Origin: CAYGTK01 sp964352775
Lineage (GTDB): Bacteria > Bacteroidota > Bacteroidia > Chitinophagales > CAIOSU01
Reading direction: 5' to 3'
NCBI GenBank assembly: GCA_964352775.1
Contig: CAYGTK010000179.1
Location: forward strand, 1-8,650
Length of the DNA stretch: 8,650 nt
In this document: in pieces, positions 1 to 5,665 of the stretch
How the letters are laid out: every line of letters starts with the position of its first letter
Numbering within the stretch: the first letter of the stretch is position 1
Notes under the pieces: model-generated
Database searches by the model: none
What the model was told of the DNA's origin: nothing
What the model saw: the letters and a program-made list of their open reading frames with translations, nothing else
Made by a program: the position numbers and the translations under genes

Positions 1-249
1 TAACTGTTCCATTTAGATATTTTTTATAAAAATAATGATTTAATATTGAAACTCAATAAACCCCTCACCCCAAAGAAATATCCAACAATTTCGTAGCAGC
101 AAAGTATTTAAACTCAAACTAGTCGGCATAATTGGTCGCCTATCGGCTTGGTTGTAAGTGCTAAGTTTTAAGTAGTAAGTACATCCCGCCCCAACAAACA
201 CGGCGCACCTCCCCCACTTAAAACTTATTACCTAAAACTTATAAAACAC
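1..249. other. Non-coding leader upstream of the primase-helicase gene
   Basis: I see no convincing gene, tRNA or rRNA here. The left part is A+T-rich. The right part contains a C-rich stretch (about 184-216) between the two arms of an imperfect dyad (163-180 and 223-240). No integrase-type attachment site or tRNA 3' end can be recognised. The region presumably holds the promoter of the gene starting at 250, but I could not find a convincing TTTG/TAnnTTTG Bacteroidota promoter pair and no Shine-Dalgarno sequence precedes the ATG. Confidence 0.6.
163..240. repeat. Imperfect inverted repeat just upstream of the primase-helicase start
   Basis: The left arm (163-180, AAGTTTTAAGTAGTAAGT) and the right arm (223-240, ACTTATTACCTAAAACTT) are complementary at 16 of 18 positions by hand count, with a 42-nt C-rich spacer. 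The right arm ends 9 nt before the ATG at 250. It could be an operator, an mRNA leader hairpin or simply a dispersed intergenic repeat. The sequence alone does not decide. Confidence 0.5.
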
Positions 250-2364
250 ATGCCTCACATTTCTAAAGAAGAACTCTACCAACAACTAACCAGTGAACAG
301 ATAATTGAACGCTACTTTGCCGATAAATTAGGCAGCAAACCCCTCAAAAAAGGCCTACTCATCAGCAGCCCATTTAGGCCCGATAATAACCCCAGCTTCA
401 GCTTTTACCGAGCGGTAACGGGTAGGCTATGCGCTAAAGACCACAGCACCGAAGCTACCTATAGCGATATTGATATGGTAAGCACGCTGTTGCAACTCAA
501 CTTTACCGATACCCTGCGCACTATTGCTAGCGACTTTGGATTAAGCAGTACCACCCCACCAAAACCAAAGAAAAAGAGTACAGACCATCCAAAAAGACCC
601 AACTGTCATCCTGAACTTGATTCAGGACCTGACGTAGGCACGACACAAAAGAATGACCAGCATAACGTAACCTGCGACCGTGAGGTCCTGAATCAAGTTC
701 AGGATGACAACTCCGTTTTCACCAGTCCCGCAGCACACTACTACGCCCAATACGGCATCACCAGTACCCAACTTCACCAATACCAAGTAACCGACATCCC
801 CAGCCACGGCTATGGCGCGCACACTGTAGTTAGCACCACAGCCGACCCCATTATAGGCTACACCTGTGCCGATGCCACTAAGCTGTATCGCCCACTCGGT
901 CCGCGAGAAACCAAGTTTAGGTGGACGGGCCGCAAGCCTGCCGACTACTGTTTTGGCCTTAACCAATTACCCCTGTACGTGACCGACATTATCCTTACTG
1001 GTGGCGAAAAAGACGTGCTCACCCTACGCAGCAAAGGCATCTACGCCCTAAGCCGCAATAGCGAAACCGACCACTACCCACCCGAACTAATTGCCGAAAT
1101 TCAGCAAGAATGCGACCACCTCTGGGTACTGTTCGATAACGACGAAACAGGTATCCGCCAAGGGCAAAAACTGGCCGCCCAGCACAACATAGGCTACCTG
1201 CAACTACCCGATTTTGATGGGAAAGATATTAGCGATTGGGTGCTGGCTGGTAATAATGTGGATGATTGGAAGAGTTGGCAGGTGGAAGTAGACACGAGTG
1301 CTGTCAGTCTGAGCGTAGTCGAAGACAGAGGCACGGGCCAAACCGTGTCGCACTTCGACTACGCTCAGTGTGACACTCCACCCACCAACCCCTCCCTATT
1401 CCGTAGGCAACTGATAAATGAGCGGATGGAGCAGGCCAAACATACCGAAACCTCCAAAATGCTTTTTAGCGAACTATGGCACGAAAACGAGGTATGCATA
1501 CTATTTGCCGATACCAACCTGGGCAAAAGCATACTGGCCATACAAATTGCCGAAAGCATTGCCAACGGAAACGCCATACAAGGGTTTAAGCAAGAAGCCC
1601 CTGCACAGGCCGTGCTGTATTTCGACTTTGAACTGAGCGATAAGCAGCTAGAACTACGTTACGCCATTAAACAACAAGGCCAAAACACCCTTACCGACCA
1701 CTATGTGTTTAGCCCCAACCTAAGTAAAATAGATATTGACCCCGATGCTGAACCGCCCCTGTACCAAACCTTTGAGCAGTTTTTACACCACAGCTTGGAG
1801 CAGGAAATAATACAAAGCCAAGCCAAGATCTTAATTATAGACAACCTAACCTACCTGAAAAACGAAACCGAAAAAGCCAAAGATGCCCTGCCCCTAATGA
1901 AGCACCTAAAAGCCCTAAAAACCCGCCACGGCCTAAGCATACTGGCCCTAGCCCACACCCCCAAACGCGACCTTACCAAACCCATAACCCGAAACGACCT
2001 ACAGGGCAGCAAAATGCTCATTAACTTTGTAGACAGCAGCTTTGCCCTGGGCGAAAGCACCCAAGACCCCAGCCTACGCTACATTAAACAAATAAAGGCC
2101 CGCAACACCGAAATACTCTACGGCACCGACAGCGTCATCCTCTGCCAACTGCAAAAGCCCCACAACTTCCTCGGCTTCCACCACCTCCAACAATCCACCG
2201 AACGCGAACACCTCCGCCAATTGAGTGATGGCGATAGAGATGAACGAATTTCCCAAGCCCTAGAAATGAAACAGCGCGGAATGAGTAATAGGATGATTGC
2301 GAAGGAGATGGGGGTATCGCACACAGCAGTACGCAAATGGCTAAAAAGCATGGAAAACGAATAG
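250..2364 (+). CDS. Mobile-element primase-helicase (CHC2-like/Toprim/RecA-like ATPase/HTH)
   Basis: A 704-residue protein expected to prime and unwind DNA during replication of a plasmid, phage or integrative element. Residues 13-98 resemble the CHC2 zinc-binding primase domain (SPFRPDNNPSF at 40-50, then LCAKDHS at 60-66). The usual zinc ligands are largely replaced: S and R stand where C and H are expected. Residues about 245-330 form a Toprim domain, with GGEKD (251-255) and LFDNDETG (294-301) as acidic motifs. Residues about 400-640 form a RecA-like ATPase resembling RepA/AAA_25, with Walker A ADTNLGKS (420-427), Walker B KILIIDN (526-532) and LALAHTPKR (565-573). Residues 664-698 are a helix-turn-helix. 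Two palindromic repeats are translated in frame in the linkers at residues 118-154 and 351-377. Codon use is C-rich at third positions, unlike the following ATPase gene. The ATG at 250 starts directly before the conserved N-terminus. No dedicated replication partner is visible nearby, so the parent element is unknown. Confidence 0.85.
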   Translation: MPHISKEELYQQLTSEQIIERYFADKLGSKPLKKGLLISSPFRPDNNPSFSFYRAVTGRLCAKDHSTEATYSDIDMVSTLLQLNFTDTLRTIASDFGLSSTTPPKPKKKSTDHPKRPNCHPELDSGPDVGTTQKNDQHNVTCDREVLNQVQDDNSVFTSPAAHYYAQYGITSTQLHQYQVTDIPSHGYGAHTVVSTTADPIIGYTCADATKLYRPLGPRETKFRWTGRKPADYCFGLNQLPLYVTDIILTGGEKDVLTLRSKGIYALSRNSETDHYPPELIAEIQQECDHLWVLFDNDETGIRQGQKLAAQHNIGYLQLPDFDGKDISDWVLAGNNVDDWKSWQVEVDTSAVSLSVVEDRGTGQTVSHFDYAQCDTPPTNPSLFRRQLINERMEQAKHTETSKMLFSELWHENEVCILFADTNLGKSILAIQIAESIANGNAIQGFKQEAPAQAVLYFDFELSDKQLELRYAIKQQGQNTLTDHYVFSPNLSKIDIDPDAEPPLYQTFEQFLHHSLEQEIIQSQAKILIIDNLTYLKNETEKAKDALPLMKHLKALKTRHGLSILALAHTPKRDLTKPITRNDLQGSKMLINFVDSSFALGESTQDPSLRYIKQIKARNTEILYGTDSVILCQLQKPHNFLGFHHLQQSTEREHLRQLSDGDRDERISQALEMKQRGMSNRMIAKEMGVSHTAVRKWLKSMENE
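604..709. repeat. Palindromic element R1, copy inside the primase-helicase coding sequence
   Basis: A perfect 27-bp inverted repeat (604-630 and 683-709, beginning TGTCATCCTGAAC) extends to 31 bp with one mismatch (604-634/679-709), around a loop of 44 nt. The loop segment 650-675 matches 4455-4480 of the intergenic copy at 22 of 26 positions by hand count, so the whole element, not only its arms, is shared. It is read without stops as residues about 119-154 (CHPELDSGP at the left arm, EVLNQVQDD at the right). These peptides fall between the CHC2-like domain and the conserved segment starting SPAAHYYAQYG. Confidence 0.9.
1303..1374. repeat. Second palindromic element inside the primase-helicase coding sequence
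   Basis: The arms 1303-1326 and 1351-1374 are inverted copies sharing a perfect 16-bp core, CTGAGCGTAGTCGAAG (1309-1324, reverse complement at 1353-1368), with a 24-nt spacer. The 72-nt unit equals 24 codons and is read as residues 352-375, including SLSVVED and HFDYAQC. It lies between the Toprim domain (ending near DISDWVLAG) and the start of the ATPase module, so probably in a flexible linker. The core is only loosely like the TGAG-n4/5-TCGAA core of the elements at 4534 and 5169. Confidence 0.85.
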
Positions 2365-2422
2365 AGTGGAAACCTGTGGAAACCGTGGAAACCTAGTTTC
2401 CATGGTTTCCATGGTTGCCACC
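2365..2422. repeat. Inverted GTTTCCA-type array 1, directly after the primase-helicase stop
   Basis: Three GTGGAAACC units are followed, across a CCTAG centre (2392-2396), by three inverted units (GTTTCCA twice, then GTTGCCA). The two halves can pair as a long imperfect hairpin beginning one base after the stop codon. No T-run follows, so it is not a textbook terminator, although it could protect the mRNA 3' end or stop transcription. The reverse complement of array 2 (4354-4409) aligns to it at about 50 of 56 positions by hand count. Confidence 0.8.
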
Positions 2423-2516
2423 TTTGGATATGTAGGTATAACCTTTTGTATTTCGAGTTTAACTATTCAATACACCTCACTTAATAAAGTATTTTTAATA
2501 TTTTAGCCTTTGAATT

Positions 2517-3872
2517 ATGCAAATTAAACAAATAAAACTCAAGAATTTTAAGTGTTTCAAACACGTAGAATTAGATTTTAGTAGGATTACTTTAATCACG
2601 GGAGCAAATAGTAGTGGGAAGAGTTCTCTCCTATATGGTATCCTTTCAGCGGCCCAGTCTAATGAATTTCCATATACACTTAATCCGAATGGGAAGTACG
2701 TGAATATGGGGGATTTCGATGAGTTTGTATTTCACCATGACCGGAAGGCTATAATAAGTATCGACTTTACATTTTCGAACGATGATGGTGATGTTAGGGT
2801 AAATACGGAATGGACTAGGAATAATACCAACTATCAGCCTGAAATCCACAGTTTAAAAATTGATACCGATGACTCAATATTAACAATAAAGAAAATTCGA
2901 AAGTATCATTTCAAGTTTAAGAGTAAGAAAACCAATTTAGATTTTCAGTTTTTGAAGCAGATTCATCGTATGGTTCATTTAGAAACTGTAGAACATATAG
3001 ATGAAGACAAAGAGACTATAGAGAAACATAAGGCTCTAGTGGAGAAATTTATTGAAAGCGATAAAACTGTTGCTCAGTTTACTTTACACTCTTTATCTTC
3101 TTTATCCAAAATTACCGACAATTTTCAAACTAACTCCTCCCTCATGGCGTATGGGGCATATAATCAGATATATCGTGCCGTCTCAAGGGCTTTTTCACAA
3201 TTTAATTTTTTGAGTTCTTTTAGACTCTATCCTGAGAGAACTTATTACGAAAAACCTGACTATAAAGATAGGGTCGGTCGTTTTGGTGAAGGTTACCAAG
3301 ACCAAATTATCAATTGGGATGAGAAGAAATCTCCAAGATTTAAAGCACTTAAGAAAAGCCTTAACCAACTTGGCTTAGTCACAGATATTAGTAAATCAAG
3401 AATTAAAGCAGGAAGATTTGAGATAAGGGTACAACCAACGAAAAACGGTGTAGACTCAGCTCTTAATGACGTCGGTTTTGGGATAAGTCAAATATTACCA
3501 CTTTTAGTTGCAGATATTCAACTTGGAAATGATTCTACTTTAATAGCAGCACAACCAGAAATACACCTTCACCCAAGCGTACAAGCCGAGTTAGGTAATT
3601 ATTTCGCGGATAACATATTAAGTTCAAATAAAAGATACTTGCTTGAAACACACAGCCAGTACTTGATTAATAGAATTCGACTTCTAATAGTAGAAGGCAA
3701 GATAAAGCAAGAAGATGTAAATTGTTATTACTTTGAGAATGACGGTAAAATGTCAAATGTTCATCGACTCACATTTGGAAAAAATGGCGTGATTAAAGGT
3801 GCACCCAAATCATTTTTTAATACCTATATGACAGATGCTATGAAAATAGCGAAAGGAGCTGTTAGTGATTAA
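2517..3872 (+). CDS. SMC/OLD-like AAA family ATPase (DUF3696/AAA_21 type), putative defence ATPase
   Basis: A 451-residue cytoplasmic ATPase of the RecF/OLD-like ABC superfamily. The N-terminus (IKQIKLKNFKCFKHVELDF) and Walker A GANSSGKSS (29-37) are typical. A conserved FLSSFRLYPERTYYEK segment (231-246), VGRFGEGYQ (253-261), a signature-like GFGISQILPLL (320-330), QPEIHLHP (346-353) and the H-loop region ETHSQYLINRI (377-387) follow in order. The position normally acidic just before QPE is alanine (A345), so Walker B is atypical. The middle (about 80-230) is variable and probably contains the coiled-coil or insertion domain. The stop overlaps the start of the PIN gene by one base (TAATG), indicating translational coupling. 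The gene is plainly A+T-richer than the primase-helicase upstream and the secG operon, which suggests separate acquisition. The ATG at 2517 places the conserved beta-strand at the very start. A DNA-repair role is possible, but the pairing favours defence or a toxin module. Confidence 0.85.
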   Translation: MQIKQIKLKNFKCFKHVELDFSRITLITGANSSGKSSLLYGILSAAQSNEFPYTLNPNGKYVNMGDFDEFVFHHDRKAIISIDFTFSNDDGDVRVNTEWTRNNTNYQPEIHSLKIDTDDSILTIKKIRKYHFKFKSKKTNLDFQFLKQIHRMVHLETVEHIDEDKETIEKHKALVEKFIESDKTVAQFTLHSLSSLSKITDNFQTNSSLMAYGAYNQIYRAVSRAFSQFNFLSSFRLYPERTYYEKPDYKDRVGRFGEGYQDQIINWDEKKSPRFKALKKSLNQLGLVTDISKSRIKAGRFEIRVQPTKNGVDSALNDVGFGISQILPLLVADIQLGNDSTLIAAQPEIHLHPSVQAELGNYFADNILSSNKRYLLETHSQYLINRIRLLIVEGKIKQEDVNCYYFENDGKMSNVHRLTFGKNGVIKGAPKSFFNTYMTDAMKIAKGAVSD

Positions 3873-4318
3873 TGAAGGACATATATATTGACAATAGCAC
3901 TCTTCAAAAATTCAAGAATGGCGTTTCAGATGAGCATTGGGAATTAGGGCAATGGCTTATAACAGAGGGTTGGCTTGTTTGGACCGCTAAAATTGCAAGA
4001 GAATATCTAAGGTCTACTAGAGGGGCTAGGGCAGATGAAAATCTACTATTATTAGCAGTAGACCATCTCACTGCATCTGGAAGGCTAAATACAATATCCA
4101 ATTCGGCCTTAAAAAATTTCAGCTTTCCTAAAAAGGAGTACAGGCGGATGAGGTGTAATAGTGAAGATCACGACAATGTAAAAGCTGTATTAATCTCATC
4201 TCGAAAACTTGCTTTAACCAATGATGATGCTTTGAACGACGCTATAAATTCTAGTTCTAAAATTAAAAAAATCAAACCTCAGGCCAGTAATAGTCCATCA
4301 AGTTTACCATATAAGTAA
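3872..4318 (+). CDS. Small PIN-fold nuclease, partner of the AAA ATPase
   Basis: A 148-residue protein with the pattern of a PIN domain, the metal-dependent RNase fold of VapC-type toxins. The N-terminal strand KDIYIDNS carries D7. REYLR (43-47) carries E44. DHDNVKAVLISS (99-110) places D101 where PIN proteins show an N/D-x-x-x-x-x-A-L helix. LALTNDDALNDAI (113-125) carries D118/D119 in the usual T-x-D position. These four sites are the expected catalytic acidic set. The C-terminus (about 127-148) is a lysine- and serine-rich, probably disordered tail. The start overlaps the ATPase stop (TAATG), and AAGGAG lies 13 nt upstream inside the ATPase gene. No VapB-like antitoxin is present, so the ATPase may control it. 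The fold call rests on motif reading alone. The substrate (RNA or DNA) is not known. Confidence 0.7.
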   Translation: MKDIYIDNSTLQKFKNGVSDEHWELGQWLITEGWLVWTAKIAREYLRSTRGARADENLLLLAVDHLTASGRLNTISNSALKNFSFPKKEYRRMRCNSEDHDNVKAVLISSRKLALTNDDALNDAINSSSKIKKIKPQASNSPSSLPYK

Positions 4319-4353
4319 AGTGCACTGAATCTATTTCTGTAAATGCTATTAAA

Positions 4354-4409
4354 TGGCAACCACTGGCAACCCTGTAAACTAGGTTTCCACAGTTTCCACG
4401 GTTTCCACC
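4354..4409. repeat. Inverted GTTTCCA-type array 2, after the PIN nuclease gene
   Basis: The left half has GGCAACC, GGCAACC and GTAAAC. The right half, after CTAG, has three GTTTCCAC units. It lies 35 nt after the PIN stop and is oriented opposite to array 1, so the ATPase-PIN pair sits between inverted copies. A 12-nt spacer joins its 3' end to R1 copy A. Confidence 0.75.
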
Positions 4410-4421
4410 CCAAAACACCCA

Positions 4422-4514
4422 TGTCATCCTGAATTCCTTTCAGGACCTCACGATAGAATGACTTGCACAACATAACCTGCCCACGCCAGATAGGGAAACA
4501 AGTTCAGCAGGACA
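4422..4514. repeat. Palindromic element R1, intergenic copy A
   Basis: The left arm begins TGTCATCCTGAATTCC and runs to TCACG (4452). The diverged right arm is ATAGGGAAACAAGTTCAGC and the bases after it, to 4514. The interior (4455-4480) closely matches the loop of the in-gene copy at 650-675, which links the coding and intergenic copies. The interior sequence differs from copies B and C, so this is a distinct subtype. Confidence 0.8.
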
Positions 4515-4533
4515 TGATAGTAAGGAAGCACAG

Positions 4534-4560
4534 GGTCATGGTGAGGCACTCGAACCATGC
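4534..4560. repeat. Solo arm of the TGAGGCACTCGAA repeat family
   Basis: GGTCATGGTGAGGCACTCG and the following AACCATGC are identical to the left arm of the element at 5169. In both places the arm sits 18-19 nt downstream of an R1 element, so the two families travel as a composite. The opposite arm is missing here, replaced by unrelated A+T-rich sequence that leads into the lipoprotein gene. Confidence 0.7.
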
Positions 4561-4652
4561 AGTGCCGGGCGTATCCTATTTTTTTAATCAGCGGGACTTA
4601 ATAACTTCGTAATTGACATAAATCCGTGGTATTTTTTAGGAAAGAACTTGTT

Positions 4653-5003
4653 ATGGGCAAATCATTAAGCATAGTTGTAATCATTAGTTTGTTGCTGGTA
4701 TCGTGCGGTTACAAGCTACAATCTAAGGAAGAAACTACTAGGTTAGTATTGGAACAGGAGTACGAATATGCCTTGCGCCAAGAGGAGGAGTATTCAACAT
4801 TTATGATAGTCTTAGGAGAAATAGCTGACGACTTAAGAAAAAGCGATTGTGAGAGTGCCCTAATTGACATTACTGGGGGGGTGTATGAAATTTATAAATT
4901 AGAGCTTTGGTACAAAATTGATAGCGTTGGTAAGCTATTAGGCAAAGAAGATTTTCATAAATACACCAGCACAATACCCAACCAAAAAAACCACATTAAC
5001 TAA
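4653..5003 (+). CDS. Small putative lipoprotein of unknown function
   Basis: The 116-residue product begins MGKSLSIVVIISLLLVSC: a short basic N-terminus, a hydrophobic core and a lipobox ending at C18 (LVSC), which predicts signal peptidase II processing and lipid anchoring. The mature part is acidic and largely helical (about residues 25-60: EETTRLVLEQEYEYALRQEE and on), with one further cysteine (DCESA). A GTG at 4626 would extend it by nine residues, but the ATG at 4653 gives a proper signal peptide and has AGGAAAG (4638-4644) eight nt upstream. I do not recognise a family. The gene lies alone between copies of the composite repeat, with no partner, so its link to the ATPase-PIN pair or to any mobile element is unproven. 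Confidence 0.65.
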   Translation: MGKSLSIVVIISLLLVSCGYKLQSKEETTRLVLEQEYEYALRQEEEYSTFMIVLGEIADDLRKSDCESALIDITGGVYEIYKLELWYKIDSVGKLLGKEDFHKYTSTIPNQKNHIN

Positions 5004-5070
5004 GTAGGCATAGCAAATCCACAATTAACGGCAGCTGGATGGCACTGCCCCCTAACCTATCCCCCAAACC

Positions 5071-5150
5071 CATTTCAGGACCTCACGAGAGAAAGACGTG
5101 CGGAACGTGTCGTGCAGTGCGTGAGATAGGGAAACAAGTTCAGCATGACA
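5071..5150. repeat. Palindromic element R1, copy B, missing the end of its left arm
   Basis: Positions 5071-5125 are identical to 5352-5406 of copy C by eye, and 5126-5152 to 5507-5533. The outermost part of the left arm (TGTCATCCTGAATT in copy C) is absent, replaced by an unrelated C-rich stretch. It contains an uninterrupted GTGAG-ATAGGG junction, exactly the junction that the 100-N gap splits in copy C. Confidence 0.85.
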
Positions 5151-5168
5151 TGTTATAATGCAGCGCAT

Positions 5169-5259
5169 GGTCATGGTGAGGCACTCGAACCATGCGGGGC
5201 CATAAAGGACACTATGTCCATCGCTCGGCACTCCACCCTTCGAGTACCTCAGGCTGACC
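5169..5259. repeat. Inverted-repeat element with TGAGGnACTCGAA arms
   Basis: The left arm GGTCATGGTGAGGCACTCG (5169-5187, continuing AACC) and the right arm at 5235-5259, reverse complement GGTCAGCCTGAGGTACTCG, are imperfect inverted copies around a loop of about 43 nt. Only the left arm is found again, at 4534. Together with R1 copy B it fills most of the 5004-5282 intergenic stretch, where I see no gene. Confidence 0.7.
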
Positions 5260-5282
5260 ACCGCTTTTTATTATTAACCACT

Positions 5283-5335
5283 GTAAACCCCGTAAACTAG
5301 GTTTACACTCTTTACACCCGTTTACACTTTACACC
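5283..5335. repeat. Inverted GTTTACAC-type array 3
   Basis: Two GTAAAC units, then CTAG, then four units of GTTTACAC or TTTACACC type. The layout and orientation match array 2, but nearly every unit has A where arrays 1 and 2 have C (TTTAC versus TTTCC), and the opposing units carry the matching change, so pairing is kept. It is followed within three bases by R1 copy C. Confidence 0.75.
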
Positions 5336-5337
5336 CA

Positions 5338-5531
5338 TGTCATCCTGAATTCATTTCAGGACCTCACGAGAGAAAGACGTGCGGAACGTGTCGTGCAGTG
5401 CGTGAGNNNNNNNNNNNNNNNNNNNNNNNNNNNNNNNNNNNNNNNNNNNNNNNNNNNNNNNNNNNNNNNNNNNNNNNNNNNNNNNNNNNNNNNNNNNNNN
5501 NNNNNNATAGGGAAACAAGTTCAGCATGACA
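5338..5531. repeat. Palindromic element R1, copy C, interrupted by an assembly gap
   Basis: The left arm begins TGTCATCCTGAATTCATTTC and the right arm ends AAGTTCAGCATGACA. The two 31-nt arms pair at 23 positions by hand count. The known sequence is identical to copy B on both sides of the 100 Ns. Without the Ns the element would be about 94 bp. Confidence 0.8.
5407..5506. other. Assembly gap of exactly 100 N
   Basis: A run of 100 undetermined bases inside R1 copy C. The round size suggests a placeholder of unknown length, not a measured distance. The flanks (GTGAG and ATAGGG) are directly joined in copy B, so the real gap may be nothing, or may hide extra repeats or genes. Confidence 0.95.
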
Positions 5532-5614
5532 TGGTTACGGTGAGAAGTCGTTGCTATAGCCCCACCTACCCCACCTGTGGAAAAGTGAAACACATCTCCA
5601 TTTCTACAGCGGTT

Positions 5615-5642
5615 ATCTTAAGATGTAACAAGTACAGTACTT
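5615..5642. promoter_or_regulatory. Two short palindromes upstream of the unknown-function gene, possible operator
   Basis: ATCTTAAGAT (5615-5624) is a perfect 10-bp palindrome, and AAGTACAGTACTT (5630-5642) is a perfect palindrome around a central A. They lie five bases apart and end 23 nt before the ATG at 5666, where a repressor site could sit. Short palindromes arise by chance in such sequence, so this is a weak call. Confidence 0.25.
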
Positions 5643-5665
5643 CACTCGTTAAACTAAAGAGCTAT

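Noticed and set aside
622..966. Minus-strand open frame overlapping the primase-helicase
   Set aside because: Its start lies in another frame of a clearly conserved gene and its C-terminal part is a translation of the R1 repeat. No domain is recognisable.
2365..2422. Rho-independent terminator of the primase-helicase gene
   Set aside because: A hairpin is possible, but no T-run follows and the same array occurs far from a stop codon at 5283, so I call it a repeat only.
4613..4640. Sigma-70 promoter with TTGACA box before the lipoprotein gene
   Set aside because: TTGACA is present, but no -10 box lies at proper spacing, and Bacteroidota use a different promoter consensus.
5052..5261. Minus-strand open frame reading CHAELVSLSHALHDTF and similar
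   Set aside because: It is a translation of R1 copy B and the adjacent inverted-repeat element. The same peptide recurs at copy C, as expected for repeat DNA and not for a gene.
2365..5335. Integron attC sites following cassettes
   Set aside because: The arrays lie after genes and fold into hairpins, but the units (GTTTCCA, TGGAAAC) do not fit the attC core GTTRRRY/RYYYAAC, and no integron integrase is present.
5283..5335. CRISPR array
   Set aside because: Units of 7-10 bp without spacers and in inverted halves do not form a repeat-spacer pattern. No cas gene is visible.
5393..5665. N-terminal extension of the unknown-function gene through the gap
   Set aside because: It would encode repeat sequence and 100 Ns. 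Family-like sequence begins at the ATG at 5666.
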